This document shows positions 11,416-23,555 of a stretch of 64,000 nt of DNA, piece after piece. This DNA comes from Diphasiastrum complanatum (Eukaryota; Streptophyta; Lycopodiopsida; Lycopodiales; Lycopodiaceae): NCBI GenBank assembly GCA_029204225.1, contig CM055095.1, forward strand, positions 19,739,450 through 19,803,449, written 5' to 3'. The notes under the pieces were generated by a model. It did no database searches and was not told the origin of the DNA. It was given only the letters and a program-made list of their open reading frames with translations. The first letter of the stretch is position 1. Every line of letters begins with the position of its first letter. Made by a program: the position numbers and the translations under genes.

Positions 11416-12269
11416 ACACACATGCACACATGCACACATGCCTCTTTATGTGTGTGCACACCCATATGTACATTAGAAGAAGTATTGAGTAGACCCCGTA
11501 TCAAGCAACATTTTGACAAGAAAATTTGAAATTAGTGAAGCCCATTACTGTAAGGACAATTAAGACAATAATAATCAATCATTTAGATAAGCATTTTTTT
11601 AAAACCATAGAAAGGGCAATTTTAGACAACAAAATCCTTTTCATAATCTGAAAACATAAATAAACATAATTAAGTATTCTACAATAGATTCAAAATAAAC
11701 CTAAAGAGAACTCACATGACAATAGTTTCATGCATTTTAACTCAAAATTATGGGATTCATTTGTCTCATACATTGAAAAGCTTTTGAATCTCAACACTCT
11801 CATAAGTATTCCTCTATTATTTTATACTTCAAAGATCTTCCTTATAGATTAGATGGTATACTTATATTGCTATTACATGAAAAGTATGTTTTTAGATGCA
11901 TATGAGTGCTTTGGTTGGCCCATATTGTATAAAATTACTTAAGGTGGTTGTTACTCCTTTAGCCACTTGTTAAAAGGCCACATTAAAGAGGGTCAGTGCT
12001 TATTGTCGGTTGTATGCTTGTAATGATATTGAAAAGCTCTAGGATATAGTACAATCATCACTCATAAGTGGGAATGTAGGCTACAAATAACTAATTCTTG
12101 TCATTCAACAAAAAATTATTTGGTAATTGAAAGTTGATTACTACATGAAGAAGGCCTCAAATAAAGTGACAATATTACAAACAAGAAATTGTGTATTATC
12201 CATTTGAAGAATGTTCTATAAGCAAAATAAGACATGGTAACATAGTTTTATATTTAGGCTCCTCTTGGG

Positions 12270-12271
<2 letters not shown>

Positions 12272-12325
<54 letters not shown>
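12272..12325. repeat. (GT)n microsatellite
   Basis: An uninterrupted GT run of about 54 bp directly after a six-G run. Confidence 0.95.
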
Positions 12326-12327
<2 letters not shown>

Positions 12328-12679
12328 GGAATGGGAGCTATGGTTGGGAGGATATGCTCAATAATCAAGATCAACAAATATTAATGATATGTTTGCTAAT
12401 CACATGTAATCTTTTTAATCTTCCTATATGTTAGTATATCTCCATAATAGTGACCTAGAGTTTGCTTCATATGATTGTAAGAATTTTACATGATTTTATC
12501 AGCTTTTTATAATTAAAGTAAATACTTTTTTTTAGTTTATAACAAGTCAAAAGAATTATGTTATAATGAACATGATTTACAAAATTTTAGTAAAAATCAA
12601 GTTTACGTTCAAAATATTAAGTTGGGTACAAAAAGTCTGTTTTTCTCAGCCTAATAATCTATTTGTCCTTAAGCAAATA

Positions 12680-12837
12680 GCTTTGTCTTTCTTTTCACCT
12701 CTTGAACAACTAGCTTCCAGCCCCCTCCAACAGCATTATCCCATACCCCCAATGAAACTACTTATAACACACCCTTGGACCCATGATTTCATGCTTTGTC
12801 TTTCTTTTCACCTCTTCAACAACTAGCTTCCACCCCC
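12680..12837. repeat. 42-bp direct repeat pair
   Basis: The word ctttgtctttcttttcacc plus about 22 further matching bases (caacaactagcttcca and flanks) occurs at about 12684-12726 and again at about 12796-12836. Only a few mismatches separate the copies and the offset is about 112 bp. The significance is unknown. It could be a segmental tandem duplication. Confidence 0.7.
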
Positions 12838-12913
12838 AAAATGTAAAACTAAAAATTTATAATGGCCATACCTAGAATGAAAAGTAGTTTTGGAAACATC
12901 CCCCTCATGGATT

Positions 12914-13215
12914 CTAGTTTTGATGGTACCCCAATCTAAGGTCCAATTTGGTGAAATACTTAGGAAAATTCAATCTCTCCATTGGGCCATCCACCCAAGG
13001 TAAGGGATAATGGTTCTTGATAGTCATTTTATTACGTTTCTTATAATCAACACAAAGGCATATCCCGCCATCTTTCTTGCCGGTTAATAACATAGGAGAT
13101 CTCCAAGGTGATTTACTTGGTCGAATATGGCCCCGACGTAACAAATCCTATAGTTTCCTAGCAACTTTATCTTCATTCTTCGGGCTCATCCTATAAGTAT
13201 TATGCATTATATGGT
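12914..13215 (-). pseudogene. gypsy Q reverse transcriptase N-terminal scrap
   Basis: Encodes the front of a Ty3/gypsy RT: LRRGHIRPSKSPWRSPMLL, then KKDGGICLCVDYKKRN and YPLPWVDGPMERL, ending FTKLDLRLGYHQ. This covers the first RT blocks, where the usual wording is SPWGAPVLFVKKKDGS and LRMCVDYRALN. The YxDD block is not present. The right end runs straight into copia N. It differs from gypsy E and F, whose matching region reads EWISPIVIVPKK, so it comes from a third gypsy family. Confidence 0.75.
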
Positions 13216-13243
13216 AAATCTCTTTTCAATGTAACTCTTAGAA

Positions 13244-14725
13244 TTATAATCTTAACTTCACAAATAAATTCTTTGGCAATGGCTTGGTGAGCATATCAGC
13301 AATACAATTTGATGATGAAACATGGATGAGCTTGATCTCCTTTGTTTGCACTTTCTCGATCACAGAATGACGTGCAATTTCGATGTGCTTGGTTTGAGCA
13401 TGGGAGATTGGATTCTTGGCAAGTTGTTGGGCTGCTTGATTTTCACAATAGATGCATGGAATTTCTTCAGCCTTGATCAAGTTTCCCCAAAAGTCTCCTT
13501 AGCCATAGGATCTCCATTGTTGTTGTTGTCATAGCTTTGTACTCAGATTTGATTGATGAAAGAGAGTATCTTTTTTTTTTGGAAAGCCAAGATATAACTC
13601 CTCCACATAAAAATGTAGCAAACGCACTGGTGGATCTTCTATCCACTTTGTCACCTACAAAATTTGAGTCCAAGTATCCTCTCAAACAAATATTAGTCCT
13701 TTGATAAACAATGGAAAAGTTCCTTGTAGCCGAGATGTATCTTAATACTCTTTTGGCACTTTTTCAATGACATATTAGTGGACTTTGCATATAGTTGACT
13801 CAATTTGCCTACACAGAAGCTAAGATTAGGTCTAGTGATGGCCAAATAGATCAAGGAGCCAATAAGCTTTCTATGGGTAGTGATGTCCTCAACGGATGCT
13901 TCATCACTTTCCTTAGAAACTTTTACACTAAGCTCCATGGGAGTTTCAACTCCTTTATAATCTTTCATGCCAAATTTATTTAAGATGGATATAGCATACT
14001 TAGATCAACATGTGAAAGTAAAATCATTACTTATAGTGACTTATATTCCAAGTATAACTTTTAGAAGTCCTAGATCTACCATCTTGAATTCACTAGACAA
14101 GGAAATTTTTACATTTTCTATGCCATCAAGATCATTTCCTGTGAGAATTATATCATCAACATATAAAACCAAAATAATGATCTTCTCATCATCACATTTG
14201 CTATACAATGATGATTCATAACAACTTACTACAAATCCAATGGAAATAAGAAAAGAGTGCAACCTAGGTGCTTGCTTGAGTCCATAAAGACTCTTCTTCA
14301 AAAAGCACACTTTGTCTTCTCTCCATCTTTGATGAAGCCCTCGGGTTGGCACATGTAAATTTCATCTTCCAAGAATCCATTCAAGAAAGCATTTGTCACA
14401 TCAAGTTGAAAGAGCTCCCATTTGAAAGAAGTCGCAAGACATATGATCATTTTAATGGTAACAAGCTTTGCAACAAGAGCAAAGGTTTCATCATAATATA
14501 TGCCTTTGATTTTCAAAAATCCTTTTGCTACAGGTCTAGCCTTATACTTACGAATGGAACCATCTTGACTATACTTCAATCTATATATCCATTTACAAGT
14601 AAGAGGCTTCTTTCCATGAGGTAGATCAACAAGATCCCAAGTTTGATTTTCCAACAAGCATCAAACTTAACTTGCATAACATTCTTCCAACTTTGAGACT
14701 TAAATGCTTCTTCAAAACAAGTTCA
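13244..14725 (-). pseudogene. copia N RT-RNase H fragment
   Basis: Minus-strand copia fragment with no gag, protease or integrase. Reading from 14725: EAFKSQSWKNVMQ and TWDLVDLPHGKK, KWIYRLKYSQDGSIRKYKAR, FQLDVTNAFLNGF, LYGLKQAPR, then LYVDDIILTGNDLD with the RT catalytic Asp pair kept. Next come ETPMELSVKV, LIYLAITRPNLSFCVGKLSQ and RNase H. In RNase H the motif CDNQ has become CENQ and several frames are needed, so it is decayed. It ends LTKPLPKNLFVKLRL. No polypurine tract or LTR follows, because gypsy Q begins there. Closest in wording to copia O. Confidence 0.85.
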
Positions 14726-14765
14726 GTCAAATGGTCTTGTTGAGAGAAAGAATGGAACCTTAGTT
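14716..14765 (+). pseudogene. copia integrase catalytic-Glu sliver
   Basis: The plus strand reads QSNGLVERKNGTLVES, the integrase block that holds the third catalytic residue. Only about 50 bases are recognisable, wedged against the end of copia N on the opposite strand. Confidence 0.5.
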
Positions 14766-15894
14766 GAATCGACAAAGTGCAATGTTGACAAATTCTACAA
14801 TCTACAATCTGTTTACTAGTATTTCTTTTGCGTACTTACTTCTTCTGCCTATCAACAGAGATAGTGGGCTCTGGCTTTAGTTCTTCTTTCTTGTTTAAAG
14901 CCCAAAATCAGGCAGGAGGGACTGAATATTGATGTAGTATTGTGTCCTGCCTGTCAGAGGACATCCAAATGGGTCTCTCTTGAATTGAATACACATGCAT
15001 AATCAACCAAAATGCAAGCCAATGAGTTCAACAAATGATCTACGTTACTGCTCAGTTGAACAATGATGGATTCCTACTTCTACTTTGTTGCAAAATGAAC
15101 TAAAATCATATCCTAAGCACTACTATACTTGCATAAATTGACAAAACAAGAAACAAGAACTAATCTACAACATTTTAGAAGTCCAAAAATCAAGAAACCA
15201 ACCAGTCTTTTGATTCTTGGACATCTCAAGAATATCAAGAACTAGAATGTTGGAGGATATGCAAGATTTGTACCACATTTCTAGCCTATTTACTTTACTT
15301 GAATGCTGGTTCTTACATTAATCCACAAACAAGAAAAGAAAGCTAATCCACTCTAGGAAAGCAGCAAATGTAATCCACTCTACAATCCACAACCACACAC
15401 AAAGGAGGGAAGGGCAAGATCATGAAAGCATCACTCAAGAAACAAGCATGATCAAGGAGCTCAATGGATGCACCAAACTCGTGAAGGCTCTTCTCATTTC
15501 AGCATGGAGTAGATACAATACACAAAAGCTCCTCTTCACAAAGAGGGAGTCTCTTAAATAAGCAAGAGAGCTCCTTAGGTGGCATCCTAGTGGAATTTCC
15601 ACATTTCACAAACTACAAGTGGAATAATGCTCTCCACTAGAGGTCACCATCAAAAGGTGGCTCACTCTACTTTCTTTATTACATTTGCCTAGAAATACTA
15701 GTTCCTACATGGTCATTCCATCTTCCGAGATTCACCATGAGCTTACACAGTTCTTGTTTGTCCTTACTACTAGTATTCCTAGACTCTCATACTCGGCTCC
15801 CAGTCTTCGTTCATCTCGTCTTCTCGGAGACCTCCTCGGTCTAAGGTGAGAGGTGCTCTTGAGTTGCTCTATCCGAGTATTTTGGGGATTCATC
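14766..15894. other. unassigned non-coding sequence
   Basis: No family-like ORF on either strand. Part of it has LTR-like composition, with A-rich stretches and a purine tract aggcaggaggg near 14911, but no TG...CA unit or duplicate was found. It leads into the truncated integrase of copia K. Confidence 0.4.
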
Positions 15895-18283
15895 AGAATT
15901 CGCGAACATGCATGTTATCACATGCAACACTTCTAAAGTCCTTCTGGGCTAAAGTTGTTTCAACAACAAACTATATTCAGGACAAATGTCCTACTAAAGG
16001 TCTCTCAAACAAAACACCATTCGAAGTTTGGACAGGTACCAAACCTTCTTTATCAAACCTATGAGTTTTTGGATGTACTGCTTTTGCGTAGATACCTTGG
16101 ATCTCAGGAAGAAGCTCGACTTTCAGAGTATCAAATGTATTTTCATCAACTACACTACTTCAGATCAAGCCTACAAGTTGTTCGATCCCATCGAGTCCAA
16201 GATATTTACTAGTTGAGTTGTCATCTTCATCGAAGATCAGTTTCAAGACCTCAAAGGAAAAGGCAGTCCCCATGTAGCCGACCTGTTAAATTCTCCTAAC
16301 ACATTAAACTTTCCAGTTCCTCAGTCGACTATTCCCATTGAAGGCCCAAGCTCTTCTACTTTTGACGAACAAAAAATTAACGGTAAATCGGAAGATGATG
16401 ATGTTGCAGTTCAACAACTATAGTATGATGGAAATGATCAACTTCCTCTATTACCCAGAAGATCTTCAAGAGCAAGCAAATCACCTAACCAGTATATTGG
16501 CAAGTCTACAACCTACCTTGTTCAGGAGCCGACGTCTGTCCAAGAGGCACTCAGTCATCCTGATTCAGATCTCTGGAAAGAAGCTATGGATAAAGAGTAT
16601 TCATCTCTTATCAAGAACTAGACATGGATAATTGTCAAATTACCTGCTAGCAGAAACATACTTGATTGCAAATGGATTTTCAAAGTCAAGTACAATGCAA
16701 ATGGAAGCATCAACAGGAGAAAGAAACGACTTGTCGCCAGAGGATTTTCTCAGATACACAATGACGATTACACTGAGACCTTCGGTCCAGTAGTCAAGCA
16801 TTTTTCTATTCAACTTTTGCTATCATTTGCCACTGTAGCAGATTTGGAAATACATCAAATGGATGTACAGACAACATCTCTCAATGGAGTTATCGAAGAG
16901 GACATTTACATAGTACAATCCGAAGGTTATATTATCGAGGGTAAACATAACCATGTGTGTAAACTCCATAAGGCACTTTATGGCTTGAAGCAATGTGCTC
17001 GAGCATGGTTTCAAAGGATCAATACTTTCCTTATTGATCACGGCTACACACCTAGCTCTTTAGATTAAAATTTTTACTTCAAAGCCTATGCAACAATCTT
17101 TTATCATTATCACTTTATACGTGGATAATACATTGCTTTTCAGCAACAATATTGATATGATAAAAGAGGCCAAGACAATGTTATCTTCCGAATTCGACAT
17201 GACTGATCTGGGCGAAGCTCATTTTTGCCTTGGTATACAAATCCACAGAGACAGAAAATAGAAGTTGGTCTACATTACACAACAGAGGTACATCTACAAC
17301 ATGTTAGTCAGATATAATCTGATTAATTGCAAGTTGGCTCTTTGACCAATGGAACCAAGTCTCAAATTGTCAAAGGACCAGTGTCCCCAAACAATTTATG
17401 AGAAGCAGCAGATGCATGATGCATTTTTGTTAGTCTAGATTCATTCATGTTGCTGCATATTTACTTGCATTGAAATATGATTGTAATAAAAGTTCTGCTC
17501 AAGAATTCGAATTTAAATTTACACCAAACTTGATTTCTTTTTATTCATTGTTATAATGCTAGTGATTTTGTTGTCTTTATTATACTACAGCAACATTATT
17601 ATTTTTTTAAACATTGTTATTGTATCCTTACCATTCTATTTAGAATCTCTTATGGACGCCATGATCTATACCAGACCAGACATAGCTTTTGCAGTCAACT
17701 CTCTCAGTCATTTTATGACTAATCCTGGTGTAACACATTGGAAGTCTCTTATCAAAGTCATGAGATATCTTCAAGCTACTATGGACTTTTGCATTTGTTA
17801 TGGAACAAGGCAATCACAAACTCAATTTACTCAGTGGTTACACAGATGCAAGTTGGGCAGGAGATGTAGGCACTCATAAATCCACTTTCAGATTTATATT
17901 CTTTCTCAACAATGGTCCAATTTCTTGGAATAGTCTCTATTTTCCACTAAATCAAAGTATATCGTAGCCTCTCAAGCTACAAAGAAAGCAATTTGGTTGA
18001 GAAACTTACTCTCAAATATCAGTCCAAATCAATAATATTTTGTGATAATCAAAGTGTCATTGCTTTATCAGCCAGCCCTAGATTTCATTCTAGGAGTAAA
18101 CACATTGAATTGAAGTATCATTTCATCAGAAGAAAAGTTCTCAATGACGAGGTCAGATTGCAGTACTGTAGAATGCAAGATATGACAACATATATTTTAA
18201 CCAAAGCATTAAGTTTGGAAGCACATAGAAAATTCTGTGTAGAACTAAGTTTGAAGGTCAAGGCATTCAAGGATTCATATTAA
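15895..18283 (+). pseudogene. copia K integrase end, RT and RNase H
   Basis: Plus-strand polyprotein remnant. It opens inside integrase (MLSHATLLKSFWAKVV, NKTPFEVWTGTKPSLSNL), passes a linker, then RT: KWIFKVKYNANGSINRRKKR, HQMDVQTTSLNGVIEED, LYGLKQCARAWFQRI. The catalytic block reads YVDNTLLFSNN, so the second Asp is Asn. An unrelated ~215-bp stretch splits the region before YTRPDIAFAVNSLSHFM. RNase H has DASWAGD but STKSKY where STEAEY is usual, so its Glu is probably lost. FCDNQSV and SKHIELKYHFIRRK follow. The frame breaks many times. The coding end abuts a clean polypurine tract and LTR. Confidence 0.85.
17425..17645 (+). other. A+T-rich insertion inside the copia K RT region
   Basis: Between QQMHDAF and YLESLMDAMIYTRPD, copia elements normally have only a few linker residues. 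Here about 215 bases of A+T-rich non-coding sequence intervene, with homopolymer stretches and no recognisable termini. It could be a small decayed insertion or local duplication. Confidence 0.45.
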
Positions 18284-18861
18284 GGGGGAGTGCTGGATTA
18301 TTCTCCTTCTTACTAATCGACTAATTTGTTTTAATCCTCATCCATTGTTTATCCAATTCTATGGATATTTCCGTGTCTTTACACAGTCCGCAGATTTACA
18401 AGTGTTTTTACACGGTCTGCAAAAATACATTTTGACAACAGTGTCGCATTTTCTCACTCTACAATCCAAACATTGTCACCTGTCAGGAATTATGTGTAAG
18501 AATACAGTGTCGTCTTTTTCACATTTTTCTCCTGTCAGAAATTATGAGTAAATATGCAGAGTCGCATTTTTTTGTATTTTTCAAAGTGCCTCAAATGTTA
18601 AGGAAATGACTTTGGCAAAGTGTGGGGCTACCCTAAATGAGATTTAAGAACACTGTTGGGCTTTTCGCAAAAAGCCGACACTGTCACCTGTGGCAGTTTT
18701 AGTTCATTTCTGCAAAGTGACAGTTTCAGTTCATTTATGCAAATAGACTGTTTACAGCCAATTTTCACCGCTTATCAACAATCAATTTCTAAGATGGAAC
18801 TGGATGAATACTAGTGGACACCAGCCAACTGGCAATCACATTTGATGACCTAATTGCTTAG

Positions 18862-18870
18862 TATATATAG
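18862..18870 (+). promoter_or_regulatory. TATA box in the K LTR
   Basis: TATATATAG in the middle of the LTR, about 55 bases before the CT tract. The position fits the promoter that starts the R region, which would place the CT tract in the transcript leader. Confidence 0.5.
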
Positions 18871-18920
18871 CTGTTCATATTCATACAGTTTTAAGAAGTT
18901 CAGCAAGCATTTGAATAGTT

Positions 18921-19048
<128 letters not shown>

Positions 19049-19312
19049 CCTGCAAGCTTGAACACTCTTGAGCATTGTAGCTCACTTCTTAGAGTTGTTT
19101 TAGAGATTGCTATTGCGCTTATTGCTTATCAACATTGCACTTAATTCAGACTTTCATTTTATCCACTCAGAAATAGCTTAGAGTACACGGATTCAATCCA
19201 CAACTTATTGTACTCATTTACTTCTATTTCGCTTTCATACTGAATCAATACTATCTTTTATTGCATTCAGGTTCGTCTCAAAATGTATGCGTTTCTATAG
19301 TGATTCGTGACA

Positions 19313-21075
19313 AATTATATGTGAATGTTCTAAGGCTTTAAGATTGGATGCTTGTTTGCCCAAATCTTTTTGAGGTGAATCTCTTGTACGTGCAAACTAC
19401 TTGATGAATAGGGTATCTTGCAAAGCACATGAAGGCAAAACTCCTTATGAGATGTTGTGTAATACCCTATTACATGCATATTTTTTGTGAATTGTTACTT
19501 TTTGATGCAAAAAACCAACGAACCTACTCAATTTACGAAGATAACCATTTTATATGAAAAAATATCTAATGGAAGCGGTAATGACAAAGTTATTCAACAA
19601 TACATCGAAGATAAAGACATGTACATAAATAAATCTAAAGGAAGGACTATGTTTCAAAGGGCAGTTATAAAATGGCATGAACCTCAATAAGAGGGCTGGC
19701 CCTAAGAGTAGAACATTCTAGAAGATTCATTATTATGCCTTAAGCAAACGTTGCAACCTTCCATGTGCTTGCTTCTCGTTGGAGCAAAGCCGTGTGACAA
19801 GGATGCCACCTAGGAATTGAACACTTGTGATTTTTCTATTGGATGGAATTAGTCAATTAAATTAAATAAGAAGTGGCATATTGGTTACTAAAGAGTTGCG
19901 CACTTTCGCACTTTTTTTCTATATGTACACCACTTACACTTCAATACAACCACCGAGTTATTCAGGAGATCACAGAGAGAGTTTGAGTCTTCAAGTTTTC
20001 CTGCTCTCTGCTTTCATAAGCTTTCTACTTGCTAAGTTCTTCTGTATCTAACAGTTGGTAAGCCTCACCTTGTCAGATGTGCTTGTGATTGTAACTCTGG
20101 TCAGCCACTTCCTTAGCCTTGATACTATCATATGCGAGCAACCGTAAATTCATTGCTAAGATTGTCTTAAAAATCATTAGTTATTTGATTGCATGTGTGA
20201 TCAAATAATTAATTGCTTGGAACTTAATTGAAAAGTTAACATTCGAAATCACTATTTTATTATACTAACGTATATCCGGACTTACACATCCTAAAGCTTG
20301 CTTTGTGTTGTTATGAATCCATACTCTAAAATTTGCATACAAATACTCGTGCAATTTAAAACAATAGTCAGCAGTCGTTCTTTTGAATGAGTGCATTCTG
20401 TTATTCAAGACGGATTGTCGGACTACATTTGGATTGTGTTGAGACATTTGTATGTTTCTCAGTGTTGGTTTATCTGATGCAATAGACCTCGCTTGTTTGA
20501 CAAACTTTATTAGGTACATAAACTGATATATCGATCTGGCCGATAAGTCGGATGCACTAATTAGTAATGCAACATGTTCAATATGAAATTAGTGGGCGTC
20601 AATATCTTTTGCTTTTGTATATTTGAAACCACATCCTAACTGGTGATACTGGTCGTTGATACTTCTAAATGTCTGTTGACAACCAGCTTTTAATCCAAGA
20701 ACAATAAATGAGTTAAAAACATCTAAAATCACAATATTAAACAGTCTCTTTGGGGAACGACAATCTTTTATACTACATATCCTTACAATTAAGATAAGTA
20801 TATCGCGACATGTTGTATGGAAAGAAACCCAATCTTAATCACTTGAAAGTTTTTAAATATGTTATGTTCATGTGCCATTGGATACAAGAACCAAGGAGGA
20901 TCTATCTTCCACAAGAGGGATCATGCTTGGATATGCAAGCTCAAGTAAGGGCTACAAAATCTATCTCCCATCCTTGAACAAGTTTGTTGTTTCAAGGGAT
21001 GTTATCTTTGATGAACATAATATGCATGTGCTTGAAGAAGGCTCAAGTGCTCCACCAATCAAGAAGAGTACACTG
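19313..21075 (+). pseudogene. copia J integrase, split by a solo LTR
   Basis: Plus-strand integrase in two blocks. Left block (19313-19457): CECSKALRLDACLPKSF, one stop where Trp is usual, GESLVRANYLMNR, KTPYEML. Right block (20811-21075): YGKKPNLNHLKVF, MPLDTRTKEDLSSTRGIMLG with a frameshift before it, then YKIYLPSLNKFVVSRDVIFDE. The two join as EML-YGKKPN if the 1353-bp insertion and one copy of its target duplication are removed. Only this part of the element remains. The right end is fused to minus-strand D-family RT near 21076. Confidence 0.85.
19458..20810 (+). mobile_element. solo LTR (gypsy-type termini) with 5-bp target duplication
   Basis: A 1353-bp unit beginning TGTAATACCC and ending ATATCGCGACA, flanked on both sides by TGTTG (19453-19457 and 20811-20815). 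It interrupts the copia J integrase exactly at this point. No internal retrotransposon coding, PBS or second LTR is seen inside. TGTAAYACCC starts are common among plant Ty3/gypsy LTRs, so the gypsy assignment is inferred from the terminus only. Orientation is also inferred from that terminus. It is best read as the product of LTR-LTR recombination after insertion. Confidence 0.8.
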
Positions 21076-21870
21076 CCCCTGGAGGACTGCTTCACTCCAC
21101 ATATGCTTATGTGCATTTTGCAGGCATAGTCAGAAAAAGACTTGCAGGTAAAACTTGGTGGCTGGTCCATATAGACATCTTCTTTCAGCTCTCCGTGTAG
21201 GAATGCTGTCTTTTTGTCTACAATGTGGATCTTCAGATCATAGGCAGCTGCATATGCAAACAACATGCGTATAGATGTGTGCTTTACAATAGGAGAAAAG
21301 GTTTCAGTATAGTTGATGTCATACTTCTACGAGAAACCTTTTGCAACTAGCCTAGCTTTGTATCTTGATACATTATCATCTAGTCCATAATTGTACTTGT
21401 AGACCCATTTGCATTTGACAATCTTTCTATCAGCTGGTACTAGTTCAAGAGTCCAAACCTTGTTTCCTTGCATGGAGTGCATCTCCTCTTCCATTGCTTT
21501 TATCCATCTGTCCTTGTCGGGATTGTGAATGGCTTCTTTATAAGTTTGTGGTTCACCAGCAATCCATAGAACTCTTCTATCGTAGAAGCTGAACTGTCAG
21601 ACACAAATCTGACTGCTTCTCTTCTTTGTCTGGAAGAACTCCTCAAAGATAATGTAGGTTCGGCAATTGCATTTCATTTGTCTTGTCTGCCAACAGCAGA
21701 TCCTCGATGTGTCGTAGGTGTGCTGGGTACTCCTGATATGTCAGTCTGTTCTTCGTCCGAAATATTGTTTAGTCCATCAAGAATTTGAACATCTTCATTT
21801 GGATGTTCAGGGTCCGCTCCCTCTGTTGGTGTGTGATGACAATGCAAAGAGTGAAATGCACTCAGAAAAT
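21076..21870 (-). pseudogene. copia D-family linker and RT N-terminal fragment
   Basis: Minus-strand piece of the same family as copia D. From the right: a linker with SGVPSTPTTHRGSAVGR, then MEEEMHSMQGNKVWTLELVP, KCKWVYKYNYGLDD, RLVAKGFS followed by one stop, YTETFSPIVKHTSIR, LKIHIVDKKTAFLHGELKED and YACKMHISICGVKQ. The matching part of D reads LRIHIVDEKTAFWHSELDEE. It ends before the YVDD block, where it meets copia J. It lies just left of the D LTR and may belong to a second copy. Confidence 0.8.
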
Positions 21871-21899
21871 GCAAAATTCTAGTTATGAAACTCTAGTAA

Positions 21900-22925
21900 C
21901 AAACTAACAAAATTCAATCACGAATGATTCACGAAACTTTTCGTGACACTCAAATTATTTCTATTCGAGTTGGATCAAGCAGGCTCAATAACACAACTAA
22001 ACGAAACGAGGTGAATTCTAAACAAAAATGAAACGAAGTGAAGCAAAGCAAAACTTGCACTGACATTGATTCATGCTGGAAGCACAGATTGCGAAACAAC
22101 ACAAAATGAAACGAAACAAAAGAGGTCGTGACAAGATCAATCAGGCTCTGCAACGAGACAAGACGAGACGAGATGAGACAAAACAGGATGAAACAAAACG
22201 GAATGAAACAAAACGTAGATGAGCTTTGTGATTGATTTATCCTTATGGCCAAGTGATCGCGAAGCAAAGCAAGGCGAAACACGAAGCGAAAGGATTCGTG
22301 AACGAGATCAGTTCGTCAGGAATTCAGATGTGATCGCTGGTCACTGTCGGCTGTGTCACTCCTACAATCTTTCAGAGAGTAGTCAGACACTACTGATCTA
22401 TGTTAACAAAATTAATGTAGCATTCAACAATATCAAACCAATGATGCGGAATTAAATGAACAAGTAAGTCAGACACACGAATAGTGGCAGACAAATTTAC
22501 ATTCACGGTCATACAATCATTTAGATTAATAAAGTGCACAACAACTACAATATCATCTATTGACTTTCTGATTCTTCAAGCACTACATGACAGATCCACG
22601 CAGTGCGTTGGCGTGAGAGAAATACAGTTCTCTCACGAATTCGAGTCTCGCTTACTAGCGGACTTTAGGATCTACAGATCCTATTACAGAATCCTCTTGC
22701 ACGCAGGCGGACTTGTGTTTTGTATTTTTTGTATTCTGACTCTTGTCTTGCTTACTAGCATTAGACTTATTGTATTATGTATCAAACATAAAGTATATAG
22801 TTGCATCGTGTAATTTCTAGATTGGAGCAATTAAACATCTACAACTAATCATGAATTACAAGAGTGGCAGATTAGCCACGATTTAGAATAGTCCTGCTGA
22901 TGTCATGATATCTGAACAGATATAT
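21900..22925 (-). repeat. copia D 3' LTR (ends approximate)
   Basis: Non-coding sequence following the D RNase H end on the minus strand. About 550 bases at 22320-22910 align with 57610-58160, including matching landmarks: ggcgtgagagaa, tcgct(t/c)actagcggactt and acaagagtggc(a/g)gatta. Both copies follow a D-family coding end, which supports an LTR. Exact ends were not found, and no clear polypurine tract was seen. Confidence 0.6.
22005..22215. repeat. low-complexity GAAAC/GAGAC tract
   Basis: A run of degenerate short repeats such as aaatgaaacgaa, gagacaagacgagacgag and aaacaaaacgg. Composition differs sharply from its surroundings. It lies inside the presumed D LTR, but the second D-type LTR copy near 57.6 kb has only a trace of it. 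Confidence 0.6.
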
Positions 22926-22956
22926 ATATCCCATGGTACTTGGCTGATCTTCTTGG

Positions 22957-23555
22957 TCAGTTGAGAAGCATGACTGATTTTGTGTTTTGTCCTGTCGTGT
23001 TGCCTTTTGTCAAAGGTTCAAAATTGAAAGCTAGCAAAGCTTTGGCATTAGAAACAAAATGTTTCTTCAGCTCCCTCTCATAGCATGATAGCTTGACAAC
23101 TCCAAGACTGCTCCTCTGTCTCTCGAATAGACCTTTGTCTAGGGCCTTTGTGAAAATGTGAGCAACCATGTCTTTCGTTCCAATGAAGGTGGTCTACAAC
23201 ATCTTCTTACCAATCAGGTCCCTGATCAAGTGGTACTTGATTGCAATGTGTTTCGTCCTTGAGTGAAACATAGGGTCTTTCGTCAGATGTATTGCAGATG
23301 TGTTGTCCATCTACAGAACCAGAGGTTTGTTTCTTGTTCGTCCAATTCGTCCAGGAATTGTCTGAGCCAAATTATCTCATTTGTCATCTTTGCTACTGCA
23401 ACATACTCTGCTTCGCAGAATGACTTAGCCACAATGGTCTGCTTCTTGCTGACCCGGAGAATTGTTGCTCCTGACGCATTGGTGCATCCTCTTGAGACAC
23501 TTTTATAGTCGTCTTTGAGGGACGCCTAGCTAGCATCACTGTAAGAAATCATTTA
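22957..23555 (-). pseudogene. copia D RNase H, distal half
   Basis: Starting at the C insertion site, the minus strand reads ISYSDAS, a stop for Trp, ASLKDDYKSVSRGCT, SKKQTIVAKSFCEAEYVA and EIIWLRQFLDELDEQE. With frame changes, the MVAHIFTKALDKGLF and RSSLGVV end follows. The extension after the usual RNase H end (KHFVSNAKALLAF...) is shared with the D-type end at 58150-58480. The first catalytic Asp (YSDAS) and the Glu (CEAEY) are visible. The remaining frame is broken. Confidence 0.75.

Larger units (their letters stand above)
9831..12913. other. 3-kb A+T-rich stretch without recognisable genes
   Basis: No ORF with family similarity and no LTR pair was seen on either strand. The region is strongly A+T-rich and holds two long TG microsatellites and one 42-bp direct repeat, listed separately. 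It may be decayed transposon or ordinary intergenic DNA. Confidence 0.6.

Noticed and set aside
11280..11519. His-Thr repeat open frame on the minus strand
   Set aside because: It is a by-product of the TG microsatellite.
12566..12826. 86-codon plus-strand frame in the non-coding stretch
   Set aside because: It covers the 42-bp direct repeat, has no family similarity, and its composition is that of the surrounding A+T-rich DNA.
20265..20519. 84-codon minus-strand frame
   Set aside because: It lies wholly inside the solo LTR and has no family similarity I can see.
21920..21950. Small hairpin CACGAAA/TTTCGTG as a regulatory element or terminator
   Set aside because: Short and isolated, inside a presumed LTR. 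Chance is a sufficient explanation.
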